A stretch of 64,000 nt of DNA from NCBI RefSeq assembly GCF_015693305.1, contig NZ_CP065138.1, positions 1,488,001 through 1,552,000 on the forward strand. The letters are read 5' to 3'. Positions 1 to 8,545 of the stretch are shown here, piece after piece. The stretch comes from Sphingobium sp. Cam5-1. GTDB taxonomy: Bacteria > Pseudomonadota > Alphaproteobacteria > Sphingomonadales > Sphingomonadaceae. Every line of letters starts with the position of its first letter. Positions within the stretch are counted from its first letter, which is position 1. Made by a program: the position numbers and the translations under genes. The notes under the pieces were generated by a model. The model did no database searches. It saw only the letters and a program-made list of their open reading frames with translations, and was not told the DNA's origin.

Positions 1-127
1 CACCTTGCGAATAGCTGGGGCCGACCGATGTGCCGAGGAATGTCTCCGGAACCGGATCATTCCAGCGCAGCCAGTCAGCCCAAGGGCCTTCCAGCACCAG
101 GCTTACAGGGCCAGCATCATTGCTCAC
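1..127 (-). CDS. N-terminal part of an unrecognised protein (cut by window edge)
   Basis: An open frame reads leftward from a GTG at 127 to the window edge without a stop. It begins VSNDAGPVSLVLEG and includes a WADWLRWND segment, and it lies 4 bases after the sdhB stop, so it could be the next gene of an sdhB transcript. The composition (Trp, Pro, Gly, acidic) looks like real protein, but I recognise no family. No clear Shine-Dalgarno sequence precedes the GTG. The opposite-strand frame here has no support. Confidence 0.45.
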   Translation of the reverse strand, partial: MSNDAGPVSLVLEGPWADWLRWNDPVPETFLGTSVGPSYSQG

Positions 128-131
128 TGGA

Positions 132-920
132 TTAAAGCTGCCGTTCGACCATCATTTTCTTGGTCTCCGCGATGGCCTTGGCAGGGCTGAGACCCTTGGG
201 GCAGACATTCGCGCAGTTCATGATGGTGTGGCAGCGATAGAGGCGGAAGGGATCTTCCAGCTCATCGAGACGCTCGCCAGTATATTCGTCACGGCTGTCA
301 GCCAGCCAGCGATAGGCCTGAAGCAGGATGGCGGGACCAAGGAACTTGTCGGAGTTCCACCAGTAGCTTGGGCAGCTGGTCGAGCAGCAGGCGCACAGGA
401 TGCACTCATAGAGCCCATCCAGCTTTTCACGGTCTGCGGGCGACTGGAGCCGCTCCTTGCCGCTGGGCGCGGGACTGACGGTTTGCAGCCACGGCTTGAT
501 CGAATTGTACTGCGCATAGAAATGCGTGAAATCGGGGACGAGATCCTTGATCACATCCATGTGCGGCAGCGGCGTGATGCGCACTTCCTTGCCCGCGCAC
601 TCCTCGATCGAGGTGGTGCAGGCGAGGCCGTTCGTGCCGTTCATGTTCATCGAACAGGAACCGCAAATGCCTTCGCGGCACGAACGGCGGAAGGTCAGCG
701 TCGGATCATATTCATTCTTGATCTTCAGCAGCGCGTCGAGAACCATCGGACCGCAATTGTCGAGGTCAATCTCGAACGTGTCATAGCGCGGATTCTGACC
801 CGAGTCGGGATCGTAGCGATAGACCTTGAAGCTCTTGACGTTGCTTGCGCCGTCGGGAGCCTTGTGGGTCACGCCCTTACCGGAAATCTTGCTGTTCTTG
901 GGCAGGGTGAATTCGGCCAT
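132..920 (-). CDS. sdhB: Succinate dehydrogenase iron-sulfur subunit SdhB
   Basis: Iron-sulfur subunit of complex II. It carries electrons from the FAD of SdhA to ubiquinone at the cytoplasmic membrane, in the TCA cycle and respiratory chain. All three cluster motifs are present in 262 aa, the usual length: Cys81, Cys86, Cys89 and Cys101 for [2Fe-2S]; Cys173, 176, 179 and 183 for [4Fe-4S]; and Cys230, 236 and 240 for [3Fe-4S]. The ATG at 920 has GGAGG 11 bases upstream. sdhC, sdhD and sdhA are not beside it: upstream lies 271 bp of non-coding DNA and then an unrelated gene, so sdhB seems to be transcribed on its own or with the gene at 1-127. Confidence 0.97.
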   Translation of the reverse strand: MAEFTLPKNSKISGKGVTHKAPDGASNVKSFKVYRYDPDSGQNPRYDTFEIDLDNCGPMVLDALLKIKNEYDPTLTFRRSCREGICGSCSMNMNGTNGLACTTSIEECAGKEVRITPLPHMDVIKDLVPDFTHFYAQYNSIKPWLQTVSPAPSGKERLQSPADREKLDGLYECILCACCSTSCPSYWWNSDKFLGPAILLQAYRWLADSRDEYTGERLDELEDPFRLYRCHTIMNCANVCPKGLSPAKAIAETKKMMVERQL

Positions 921-1078
921 GGTTTAAGATGTCCTCCGTCCGCGCCGATAATTATATGGGAGCGCGCGCCAGAGGCCCTTAGCGCCTCGTTCCGCCATTT
1001 GCTACCCATCAAAGCAGCAAAAGCATGAAGCGAGTTTTAGTGGTTAGAGCAGACAGTGGTTCATCTGGATCGCTCGAC

Positions 1079-1157
1079 CCGTTCGGGCTGAGCTCGTCGA
1101 AGCCTTGTCCTTCCTCTCTGAAAAAGTAGAGCCCTTCGACAGGCTCAGGGCGAACGG
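1079..1157. repeat. Dispersed inverted repeat, family 1, copy A
   Basis: Two 24-bp arms (1079-1102 and 1134-1157) of the form CCGTTCGGGCTGAGC...GTCGAAG and its near-perfect reverse complement flank a 31-bp loop. The same element recurs at 31352-31429 and 40745-40821, always between genes. It resembles REP/MITE-like palindromes that are abundant in sphingomonad genomes. It lies in the 271-bp gap upstream of sdhB and could form a strong RNA hairpin. Confidence 0.85.
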
Positions 1158-1191
1158 TGTTCGATGTGGTGCAGATTTGCAGAGCGAAGCT

Positions 1192-1974
1192 TTACGCGTC
1201 GCCGTTCAATATCTGTTCGATCAGCACGACATCCTCAACCTTATCCGCGTCGATGCAGGCTTCCGCCTTGCGCATGGGCACCAGTCGGGCGACGAGGCCA
1301 AAGCGGCGGCCGATGCGCGCTATGCCGCCGCGCAGTGTTGAGAGGCGCAGTACGGCACCGAGCAAGGCGATCGGCCCGAATGCGGCCAATATCTTCCAAC
1401 CCTTTTTGCGGTCCTGCTCCACCTCTTTCCAGAGGGCGATGACGGCGCGCGCCTTCACACTGCCGAACCAGAAGAGGTTGGCGCCGGACCACCAGCCGTC
1501 CCTGAATTTTAGCCAGGTCCGCCGCGACGAGGGATAGCGGGCAAGCAAGGTCGATCGTTCGACCATCGCCACCGCAATGTCGGCCCCTTCTGCCTCGGCC
1601 ACAAATTGGTCGAGCATGGCGGCGTCGAGCAGAACATGATCCGCCGTGGTGACGAGCAACGGAAAAGGGAGGTCTGGCCGTTCCAGGAGGCCCAGCAATG
1701 TGGACGCTATGCCACTTCCGCTCTGTTCGAAGCGGACGCGCGGGTCTTCGCCGAGCCAGGCTGTGGCGGGATCGGCGCGATATAGCTCCGGCGTCTGGGT
1801 GAGAATGACGACTTGTCCGACCGATGGATGCGCAAGCAGCGCCCGCGCGGGGTAATTGATCATCGGCTCGCCCCCTACCGGCGCGAGAGGCTTGACCGCG
1901 ACCCCGGCTGCCTGCGCCAGAGGATCGGAACCGGGGCGCGATCCGGCAAGCAGCAGGGCGGTGATTTTGGTCAT
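1192..1974 (-). CDS. NTP-transferase (MobA/sugar nucleotidyltransferase-like) family protein
   Basis: The 260-aa protein begins with a nucleotide-binding signature, ALLLAGSRPG followed by a Lys in VAVKPLAPVGG (about residues 6-35). This is the GT-A-like fold of MobA, IspD and GlmU-type nucleotidyltransferases. A TTADHVLLD segment near residue 110 fits the metal-binding region. The C-terminal 100 residues are Trp-, Arg- and Gly-rich and poorly conserved in known enzymes. The substrate cannot be told from sequence; a role in sugar, cofactor or lipid-headgroup nucleotide synthesis is possible. The ATG at 1974 lacks an obvious Shine-Dalgarno sequence. Confidence 0.8.
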   Translation of the reverse strand: MTKITALLLAGSRPGSDPLAQAAGVAVKPLAPVGGEPMINYPARALLAHPSVGQVVILTQTPELYRADPATAWLGEDPRVRFEQSGSGIASTLLGLLERPDLPFPLLVTTADHVLLDAAMLDQFVAEAEGADIAVAMVERSTLLARYPSSRRTWLKFRDGWWSGANLFWFGSVKARAVIALWKEVEQDRKKGWKILAAFGPIALLGAVLRLSTLRGGIARIGRRFGLVARLVPMRKAEACIDADKVEDVVLIEQILNGDA

Positions 1975-2022
1975 GGAGGCGGGTTAGCGAAGCGGCCCAA
2001 TTACGGGAAGCGGCTAAATGCT

Positions 2023-3555
2023 CTACAGGGTGGGCGCCGCAGCCTGTGGCTTGTTCTGCGCGATGGTCACCGGCACGCCGACGCGCAAGCTCTTCAACTG
2101 CCTCAGCCGGTTCCGGAAAGCCGCCAATTCTCCCCCGGCAAGCTGAGCCGTCGTGGTGAATTTGACAGAAAGCGGGTTCACCGTTCGGCCGCTGCGGTAC
2201 AGTTCGTAATGGAGATGCGGGCCAGTCGAAAGGCCGCTTGAACCGACATAGCCGATCACCTGCCCCTGACGGACGCGCTGTCCATAGCGTGCGGCGATGC
2301 GGCTCATATGGGCATAGCCCGTGGCAAGGCCGTTGCCATGCTCTAGCCGGACATAATTGCCATGACCGCCATGCCGTCCCGAATAGGACACCACGCCATC
2401 GGTCGCCGCATAGATGGGCGAGCCATAGGCGGCGGCAAAGTCGATCCCCGCATGCATGCGGGTGTAACCGAGAATTGGATGGCGGCGCATGCCAAAGCCA
2501 GAGGACATGCGGCCCTGCACCGGCGCGGACAGCACGCCGCGCCGTTCCCCGACGCCGGATGCCTCGAACCATTGGCTGCGGCCATCGGTAGTCCATTTGA
2601 GCATGTCGATGCCCCGGCCGCTGGCGCGGTGCAGGCCAGCGAACAACAGGTCGCCTACTTCGACATCCCCGGTTGCCGCCCGGCGATATTCGGTGATGAT
2701 GTCGTAACGATCTCCGCTGTGGATCGACCCCAGATCGACTTGCTGCGCAATGACACGCAGGAAGCTCTGGATCGCCTTGGGCGGTGCGCCAGCCGCGCGC
2801 GCGGATTGATAGATGCTGTCGCCGATCACGCCCTGAATGCGCAATGGCGTGTCATCGACATGGATAGGCGTGCGCTTCACTTGCAGCTGCCCGCCCACGC
2901 GATTGATCTCCAGCGCGAGGTCGAGCCGGGCGCGGAAGGCGAGATGGTCGAGCGGCCGGGGCATGTCGCGGCTGGCCCGGCGGCCAAGCACGATGCCGAG
3001 CGGCGTGCCCGGCTTCAGGCCCTTGGCTATGTCACCGCTGGCGAGCGCCATGACCTGAGCGGCGTCCGCATTGCTGACCCCTGCCCTCGCCAAGGCCCGG
3101 CCAAGCGAATCACTTCCACCTATCTGCGCGCGCAATTCGATCTGCGGACGTTCGGGCGTTTCGCGCAGAGGCTGGACGGCATCGGTCGGCCCCATGCGCC
3201 GTCCGCTGTCCGCGCCCATGGCGAGCGGCGTGATCATCTGGCTGCGCACTTCCTCGAACTGCGGCTGAGCGAGCAGCGGCTCCGGTTCGCCGGGCAGAGG
3301 TTGAAAACCAGGAGAGAGGTAAAGCGCCGATGCGCAAAGCCCAAAGCAGGTAGCAAGCCCGCGAAACCATGTACGGCTGCCCACTCGCTGGCCAAGATCG
3401 GGGACCAGTTCGACCTCATCAGCCCAGTCCCGCAGGCGGGTGCGCCAGTCACGCGCATCGGCGGTCGTAAACGGCCCCTTGCCGATGGCGTCAGTCACCC
3501 AAAGAGAAGCGGATGCGCCCCCCTGCTGAGGACTGAACTGGCTACCGTGAAACAC
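2023..3555 (-). CDS. M23-family peptidoglycan endopeptidase, membrane-anchored
   Basis: A membrane-bound murein endopeptidase or regulator. After about 55 cytoplasmic residues there is one membrane segment (WFRGLATCFGLCASALYLSP), then a long periplasmic linker and a C-terminal LytM/M23 domain. The zinc motifs are present: MHAGIDFAA (HxxxD) and HLHYELYRSG (HxH). The start is uncertain. A GTG at 3555 preceded at about 8 bases by a G-rich run is preferred; TTG at 3573 is possible. An ATG at 3609 is out of frame by one base across a run of seven G, so a frameshift or slippage there would extend the protein. A second M23 gene lies at 41268-41993. Confidence 0.88.
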   Translation of the reverse strand: MFHGSQFSPQQGGASASLWVTDAIGKGPFTTADARDWRTRLRDWADEVELVPDLGQRVGSRTWFRGLATCFGLCASALYLSPGFQPLPGEPEPLLAQPQFEEVRSQMITPLAMGADSGRRMGPTDAVQPLRETPERPQIELRAQIGGSDSLGRALARAGVSNADAAQVMALASGDIAKGLKPGTPLGIVLGRRASRDMPRPLDHLAFRARLDLALEINRVGGQLQVKRTPIHVDDTPLRIQGVIGDSIYQSARAAGAPPKAIQSFLRVIAQQVDLGSIHSGDRYDIITEYRRAATGDVEVGDLLFAGLHRASGRGIDMLKWTTDGRSQWFEASGVGERRGVLSAPVQGRMSSGFGMRRHPILGYTRMHAGIDFAAAYGSPIYAATDGVVSYSGRHGGHGNYVRLEHGNGLATGYAHMSRIAARYGQRVRQGQVIGYVGSSGLSTGPHLHYELYRSGRTVNPLSVKFTTTAQLAGGELAAFRNRLRQLKSLRVGVPVTIAQNKPQAAAPTL

Positions 3556-3783
3556 TTGAAAAAGCCCCCCCAAGGGCTGAAATTTCGCCCGACCCCCGCC
3601 GCGCGTTCATGGGCATTGTTGTGAACGCATAGGGTTAAAGTCAAATAAAGACGGATTTTTTAACCTTGTTCACGCGACGAAACGTGCCCTTCAGCCGTTG
3701 AACAACGCAAGCTGCATAGCTCAAAGGAGAATCGCGCCCTTCCCCTTGCTCTCGCCGCCCTCATCCCCGACATAGAGAGGATC

Positions 3784-6387
3784 ATGGCTCCATTCGCCCG
3801 ATCGCCCGTCACAGCCGTGCTGGGTCCTACCAATACCGGCAAGACGCATTTGGCTGTCGAGCGCATGTGCGGTCATTCCAGCGGGATGATGGGCTTTCCG
3901 CTCCGATTGCTGGCGCGCGAAGTGTACGATCGGGTTGTCGCCATCAAAGGTCCGGGTCAGGTCGCGCTGATCACGGGGGAAGAGAAGATCGTCCCTCCGG
4001 GTGCGCTTTACTATCTCTGCACGGCCGAATCGATGCCCTTGGAGGGCGACTACGCCTTTGTTGCATTGGACGAGGCGCAACTGGGCTCCGATCCTGAGCG
4101 TGGGCACATCTTTACCGACCGACTGCTGCGGGCGCGTGGCCGGGAAGAAACGATGATCCTGGGGTCCGCCAGCATCGGCCGGGTGGTGAGAGCACTGGTG
4201 CCGGATGTGGAGATTGTCAGCCGCCCGCGCTTTTCCACGCTGTCCTATGGCGGGGCGAAGAAGCTGTCGCGGCTGCCGAAGCGATCGGCCGTCGTCGCTT
4301 TCTCGGCCGAGGAAGTCTATGCCGTGGCGGAAATGCTGCGGCGTTTTCGTGGCGGCGCTGCCGTCGTGATGGGGGCGCTGTCGCCCCGCACCCGCAATGC
4401 TCAGGTGCAGATGTTCCTGAACGGCGAGGTCGATTATCTGGTCGCGACCGATGCGATCGGCATGGGACTTAATCTCGACGTGGCGCATGTCGCCTTCGCT
4501 TCGTTGCGCAAGTTCGACGGGCGGCGGACGCGGCGGCTGACCGTATCGGAAATGGCCCAGATCGCGGGTCGAGCCGGGCGGCATCATAAGGACGGGACCT
4601 TCGGCAGCCTTGGCCATGAAGAAGGTGACGCGGCCTTCACGCCCGAAGAGATAGAGGCGATCGAAGCGCATCGCTTCCCTCCCGTCGAGCAGCTCTTCTG
4701 GCGCGAAGGGCAGCCACGCATGGACAGCATCGGCCGACTCATCATGGAGCTGGAGACGCGGCCCGACCGTGACGAATTGCGCGCGGCGCCCGAAGCGGTG
4801 GACCTGGCGGTGCTGCGGCGGCTGTCCGACGACCCGCTGGTCATCGACCGGGTTAAGGGGAAGAAGGCCGTCGAAAGGTTGTGGGCCGCATGTGGCCTTC
4901 CCGATTTTCAGAAGCTGGGCGCGGAACATCATGCGCGCACCGTGGGCCGTATCTGGCGGTTCCTGTCCGAGGATCAGGGCCACATTCCGCGCGACTGGTT
5001 CGCCCAGCAACTCGCGCGGCTCGATTCGTTGCAGGGCGACATCGATACGCTGTCGGGGCGGATCGCGGCCGCGCGCACCTGGTCCTATATCGCCCACCGC
5101 CCTGACTGGCTGGCGCATCCGGCGGAGATGGCAGAGCGGACGCGCGCTCTGGAGGAAAGGCTTTCCGACGCCCTGCATAGCGCGCTGACGCAGCGTTTTG
5201 TCGATCGCCGCACCGCTGTACTGTTGCGCGACATGGGGCAGGACGCCAGCAATCTGCCTGTCGATGTGGAGCAGGACGGGACGGTCTGCGTCGATGGTGA
5301 GACGATCGGGCGACTTGACGGATTTCGTTTCTCGGTCGATCCGGCTACGCGGCATCAGGACAGAAAGATGCTGCTGGCGGCGGCGGAACGCCGTCTTGGA
5401 AGGATATTACGAGTGAAGGCTGACGAATTGCTGGGCGCGCCCGACACTGATTTCGTGCTGATGGACGAGCCGGGACAGGCGCCGGGTATCGGTTGGCAGG
5501 GCAATGCCGTGGCGGCTCTGCTTGTCGGCCCGTCGCTGCTGGCGCCGGAAATCCGGCTTGATCGCGGCCTTCTGGCGCTTGGCCAGGATGTGCAGAAGCA
5601 GGTGCTCGCGCGCCTCACAAGCTGGGTGGAGGCGCAAAAGGAAAAGCATCTCCTGCCCCTCGTGAAGATGGCGGCCAGCGCGGCCGATCCGGCGGTTCCT
5701 GCGGTGGTGCGGGCGGTGTTCGCCCAACTGGCCGATGCTGGCGGCGTGATGACAAGGATCGATCTCGATTCGGCGCTTAACCACCTCGACAAGGACCAGC
5801 GTCACCTTCTGCGTCGTGCGGGCATCGATATCGGGGTGCTCGACATCTATCATCCGGGCCTTCTGAAACCCGGAGCGGCGCGATGGCGCGCGGCGCTGCT
5901 GGCGGCACGCATCGCCAAACCATGCCTTCCTTTGCCCCTGCCCGGCCTGACGCTTATCCCGACGGGTGAAAAGGCGGACCAGATGGGTGCCCGCATCGCT
6001 GGCTTCCGCGGCTTCGACGATCAGATGCTGCGAATCGACATGGCGGAACGCATGGCCCGCGCCGCCCATGAAGCGATCGCGAAGGGCGAGGCCTTCACCG
6101 CCCAAAGCCCGCAGATCGTCTCGCTAGGCCTTAACGAACCCGCTTTCCTGCAATTGATGCGCCTGGCTGGGTTCCGCCCCGTCGAGGCAGCTGCCGAAGG
6201 CGGCGCCAACTGGACATTTCGTGGCCGACAGAAGGCGCGGCCGGATCAGCAGCACGGCCGTGGCCCTAACCGGCGTAGCGCACCTGCGCGTGGCGCGCCT
6301 TCCCGCCCCGCTTCGACTGGCGCGGCGGCGCCAGCGAGCAACAATGCCTTTGCGGGCCTGGCGGAGCTTCTTGGCCGCAATGGCTGA
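3784..6387 (+). CDS. Suv3-like DExH-box RNA helicase
   Basis: ATP-dependent superfamily 2 helicase related to mitochondrial Suv3, which feeds RNA to a degradosome. Walker A GPTNTGKTH is at about residue 14 and the Walker B DEAQ box at 96-99. Helicase motif VI is seen in MAQIAGRAGRH, preceded by ATDAIGMGLNLDV. The remaining 450 residues hold the Suv3-type helical region. The last 50 residues are Arg-, Pro- and Ala-rich and look disordered. The ATG follows AGAGG. Its end overlaps the S4-domain gene by 8 bp, suggesting coupling of two RNA-binding proteins. The large opposite-strand frame here is a shadow. Confidence 0.93.
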   Translation: MAPFARSPVTAVLGPTNTGKTHLAVERMCGHSSGMMGFPLRLLAREVYDRVVAIKGPGQVALITGEEKIVPPGALYYLCTAESMPLEGDYAFVALDEAQLGSDPERGHIFTDRLLRARGREETMILGSASIGRVVRALVPDVEIVSRPRFSTLSYGGAKKLSRLPKRSAVVAFSAEEVYAVAEMLRRFRGGAAVVMGALSPRTRNAQVQMFLNGEVDYLVATDAIGMGLNLDVAHVAFASLRKFDGRRTRRLTVSEMAQIAGRAGRHHKDGTFGSLGHEEGDAAFTPEEIEAIEAHRFPPVEQLFWREGQPRMDSIGRLIMELETRPDRDELRAAPEAVDLAVLRRLSDDPLVIDRVKGKKAVERLWAACGLPDFQKLGAEHHARTVGRIWRFLSEDQGHIPRDWFAQQLARLDSLQGDIDTLSGRIAAARTWSYIAHRPDWLAHPAEMAERTRALEERLSDALHSALTQRFVDRRTAVLLRDMGQDASNLPVDVEQDGTVCVDGETIGRLDGFRFSVDPATRHQDRKMLLAAAERRLGRILRVKADELLGAPDTDFVLMDEPGQAPGIGWQGNAVAALLVGPSLLAPEIRLDRGLLALGQDVQKQVLARLTSWVEAQKEKHLLPLVKMAASAADPAVPAVVRAVFAQLADAGGVMTRIDLDSALNHLDKDQRHLLRRAGIDIGVLDIYHPGLLKPGAARWRAALLAARIAKPCLPLPLPGLTLIPTGEKADQMGARIAGFRGFDDQMLRIDMAERMARAAHEAIAKGEAFTAQSPQIVSLGLNEPAFLQLMRLAGFRPVEAAAEGGANWTFRGRQKARPDQQHGRGPNRRSAPARGAPSRPASTGAAAPASNNAFAGLAELLGRNG

Positions 6388-6676
6388 AGCCGCGCCCCTC
6401 GGCAATCATGGACCGAGCCTGCGCATCGACAAATTCCTGTGGTTCGCCCGGCTAGCCAAAAGCCGGTCGGTGGCGCAGAAATTGGCCGAAGAGGGTCATA
6501 TCCGCCTGAATGGCCGCCGCATCGAGCGCGCCCATTCGCCCGTGCGCGCGGGCGATCTCATCACATTTCCCCACCCCAGCGGGGTGCGCGTGGTCCGTGT
6601 CGTGGAGCTTCCGGGACGCAGGGGACCGGCGCCAGAAGCTCAGACCTGTTATGAGGAACTGAAGCTGGGCGATTAG
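6380..6676 (+). CDS. S4-domain RNA-binding protein (Hsp15-like)
   Basis: A 98-aa protein with an S4 fold at its N terminus, LRIDKFLWFARLAKSR through EEGHIRLNGRRI. This matches heat-shock protein 15, which binds stalled 50S subunits carrying nascent chains. The ATG at 6380 overlaps the helicase stop by 8 bp, and a longer frame from 6221 would lie wholly inside the helicase gene, so the short start is chosen. The tail is basic then mildly acidic. It probably acts in ribosome rescue or RNA metabolism together with the upstream helicase (inference). Confidence 0.88.
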   Translation: MAEAAPLGNHGPSLRIDKFLWFARLAKSRSVAQKLAEEGHIRLNGRRIERAHSPVRAGDLITFPHPSGVRVVRVVELPGRRGPAPEAQTCYEELKLGD

Positions 6677-6760
6677 GGAGACAAAAATATCCTCATTGAC
6701 CTTCGCGCGCGCCGGGCATAGCAGGGCCGCCGCTGTCGAACCCCTATAGAGTGCTGATCC

Positions 6761-7099
6761 ATGACCTATGTCGTGACCGACAACTGCATCCGCTGCAAAT
6801 ATATGGATTGCGTCGAGGTCTGCCCCGTCGATTGTTTCTACGAGGGCGAGAACATGCTGGTCATCAATCCCAACGAATGCATCGATTGCGGCGTGTGCGA
6901 ACCTGAATGCCCTGCCGAAGCCATTCTGCCCGATACGGAAAATGGTTTGGAAAAGTGGCTGGAACTCAACACCAAATTCTCGGCTGAATGGCCCAACATC
7001 ACCGTTAAGGGCGACGCCCCTGCCGACGCTGATGAAATGAAGGGCGTCGAGAACAAGCTGGAGAAGTTCTTCTCGCCCGAGCCCGGCTCTGGCAGCTGA
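6761..7099 (+). CDS. fdxA: FdxA-type 7Fe/8Fe ferredoxin
   Basis: A soluble low-potential electron carrier of 112 aa. The Cys patterns [17 protein letters not shown] and [12 protein letters not shown] mark a [3Fe-4S]/[4Fe-4S] or two-[4Fe-4S] ferredoxin of the Azotobacter FdI type. The C-terminal extension (about residues 60-112) is acidic, as in the family. It is placed between the helicase/S4 pair and carD. No partner reductase lies nearby, so the redox partner is unknown. Confidence 0.95.
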   Translation: MTYVVTDNCIRCKYMDCVEVCPVDCFYEGENMLVINPNECIDCGVCEPECPAEAILPDTENGLEKWLELNTKFSAEWPNITVKGDAPADADEMKGVENKLEKFFSPEPGSGS

Positions 7100-7417
7100 T
7101 CGGACGCTTCGGCGAGCGGGACGGCGTGTCCAGACGCTGAAGGTCCATCGTTTCCAATCATCATATTGATGCCAGATCGTCTCTGACGAACTACCCCTAG
7201 CGTTTCGGCATGAGGCTCACTCCCGGATTTTGCGTCTGGGGGTGGCAATTTTGTTACGAATCTGCTAAATAAGGGTCAAGAGGCGGAAACGGTCGCATTC
7301 CGTCCTGGAGTATTTGCTCATGTCCTGACGGTGGCGCCGTTTAATCCTCGGCTTGTGCTACTCTGCGCATCTGTGACGCGGCGATATCCGTCTCCGGTAG
7401 AATTAGAAAGGTTTCAA
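7100..7417. other. 318-bp gap before carD
   Basis: Non-coding stretch between fdxA and carD. It is more AT-rich around 7240-7280 than its surroundings and presumably contains the carD promoter and leader, but I cannot point to a convincing -35/-10 pair. A GTG-started extension of carD from 7331 is open but has no Shine-Dalgarno sequence and does not match the family start. Confidence 0.5.
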
Positions 7418-7945
7418 ATGGCTGCCAAGGCGCTGTCCTTTGACGTTGGTGATTATGTTGTTTACCCCAAGCACGGTGTTGGCCGGGTGGTCGAGCTGCA
7501 AAAGGAGCAGATCGCGGGCATGGAATTGGAGCTTTACGTGCTCCGGTTCGAAAAGGAGCGCATGACGCTCCGCGTCCCGACCAACAAGGCCGAAGGCGTC
7601 GGCATGCGCAAGCTGTCGTCGAACAAAACCCTGGAAGAGGCCATCGAAACGCTGAAGGGCAAGCCGAAGGTCAAGCGCACCATGTGGTCGCGCCGCGCGC
7701 AGGAATATGAAGCGAAGATCAATTCGGGCGACCTGGTGTCGATCGCAGAAGTGACCCGCGACCTGTTCCGCGCCGACGATCAGCCTGAGCAGAGCTATTC
7801 CGAACGGCAGATTTTCGAAGCCGCGTCCAGCCGTCTCGCTCGCGAACTCGCCGCAATGGAAGAAACGGATGAGCCCAGCGCTCTCAAGAAAATCCTGCGC
7901 ATTCTGAATGAAGCCGCACCGAAATATGCCAAGGTGGAAGGCTGA
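7418..7945 (+). CDS. carD: CarD/CdnL-family RNA polymerase-binding regulator
   Basis: CarD/CdnL proteins bind the RNA polymerase beta subunit through an N-terminal Tudor-like domain and stabilise open complexes, often at rRNA and housekeeping promoters. The protein starts MAAKALSFDVGDYVVYPKHGV, the typical family N terminus, followed by the RPAP-like fold. The helical DNA-binding C-terminal domain follows from about residue 70. The ATG at 7418 has AGAAAG about 7 bases upstream, and 175 aa fits the family. A strong intrinsic terminator follows at 7991. Confidence 0.95.
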   Translation: MAAKALSFDVGDYVVYPKHGVGRVVELQKEQIAGMELELYVLRFEKERMTLRVPTNKAEGVGMRKLSSNKTLEEAIETLKGKPKVKRTMWSRRAQEYEAKINSGDLVSIAEVTRDLFRADDQPEQSYSERQIFEAASSRLARELAAMEETDEPSALKKILRILNEAAPKYAKVEG

Positions 7946-7990
7946 TCTGAATTCAACCGAGCCGACAACGGCAGGTGAATGGATTTAGAA

Positions 7991-8020
7991 AGGGCGCTCC
8001 GATCGGGAGCGCCCTTTTTT
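7991..8020 (+). terminator. Intrinsic terminator after carD
   Basis: A perfect 10-bp stem, AGGGCGCTCC (7991-8000) with GGAGCGCCCT (8006-8015), has a 5-base loop and is followed by TTTTT. It lies 46 bases past the carD stop. Confidence 0.93.
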
Positions 8021-8066
8021 ATGCCTGTCACGTCCGGGCGACGGCTTTTGCGAAAGCCGTTCCTGC

Positions 8067-8309
8067 TTATTCACCCTTCGCGCTGTCGGCTGCATCCTTG
8101 GCGGCACTTCCCACATCGCTCGCGGCTTGGCCGACCTGCGTGGCAGCGCTCTCGACCGCGCTGTCCTTGCGCGTCTGGCTGCTAATCAGGAAAAAGGCGG
8201 CAATCGCCACCACCACTACCAGCAGCAGCACCGCTATTGCCGTGCCGCCACCGCCGCGCCGTTCAACTATCGTAGTCGTTGTCGCTGGACGCTCCTGATA
8301 ATCGGCCAT
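8067..8309 (-). CDS. Small single-pass membrane protein, hypothetical
   Basis: 80 aa. A short polar N terminus (MADYQERPATTTT) leads through Arg/Gly residues into one strong membrane helix (about residues 24-42, rich in Val, Leu and Ala), then an Ala/Ser/Asp-rich tail with AATQVGQAASDVGSAAKDAADSA-like heptads that could coil. The ATG at 8309 has a near-perfect GAGGAGG upstream, which decides the start over a longer frame. I recognise no function. An outside-facing helical tail anchored in the inner membrane is a fair picture. Confidence 0.75.
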   Translation of the reverse strand: MADYQERPATTTTIVERRGGGGTAIAVLLLVVVVAIAAFFLISSQTRKDSAVESAATQVGQAASDVGSAAKDAADSAKGE

Positions 8310-8404
8310 GAATGTCCTCCTCACCGTTACGCCACCCGCACGAATAATGCGCAATGGCGGAGGCGGTTCCTGCATCACCCTCAGTCGGCGCGACGACGTC
8401 TATT

Positions 8405-8545
8405 TCTCGCGCAGAGGCCGCAGAAGGCGCAGAGAAAATGTGCATTCCCGCGCGCGCTCTGAGCCTTTGCGGGCTCTGCGGGCTCTGCGGGCTCTGCGGG
8501 CTCTGCGGGCTCTGCGCGAATGATATTCACGCGGAGATGATGTTA
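8405..8545. repeat. Dispersed inverted repeat, family 2, copy 1
   Basis: The left arm carries CTCGCGCAGAGGCCGCAGA and the right arm ends TCTGCGCGAA followed by ATATTCACGCG. The same arms and the same ATATTCACGCG flank recur at 35406-35540. The element is imperfectly palindromic and non-coding, and this copy has an expanded tandem array in its right arm. Confidence 0.8.
8472..8516. repeat. Five tandem copies of a 9-bp unit
   Basis: GGCTCTGCG is repeated exactly five times, with a degenerate sixth copy just before (about 8462-8471). It sits inside the right arm of the family-2 repeat, where the other copy has a single CTCTGCG, so it looks like a local expansion by slippage. Confidence 0.95.

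Noticed and set aside
2362..3624. 420-residue rightward frame opposite the first M23 gene
   Set aside because: No domain, no ribosome site, and the opposite strand has clear zinc-peptidase motifs.
3721..5355. 544-residue open frame antisense to the Suv3-like helicase
   Set aside because: It is rich in Arg, His and Gln, has no motif and lies opposite a clear helicase. It is a by-product of high GC codon usage.
7331..7417. 29-residue N-terminal extension of CarD
   Set aside because: It starts at GTG without a ribosome site and does not match the family; ATG 7418 has one.
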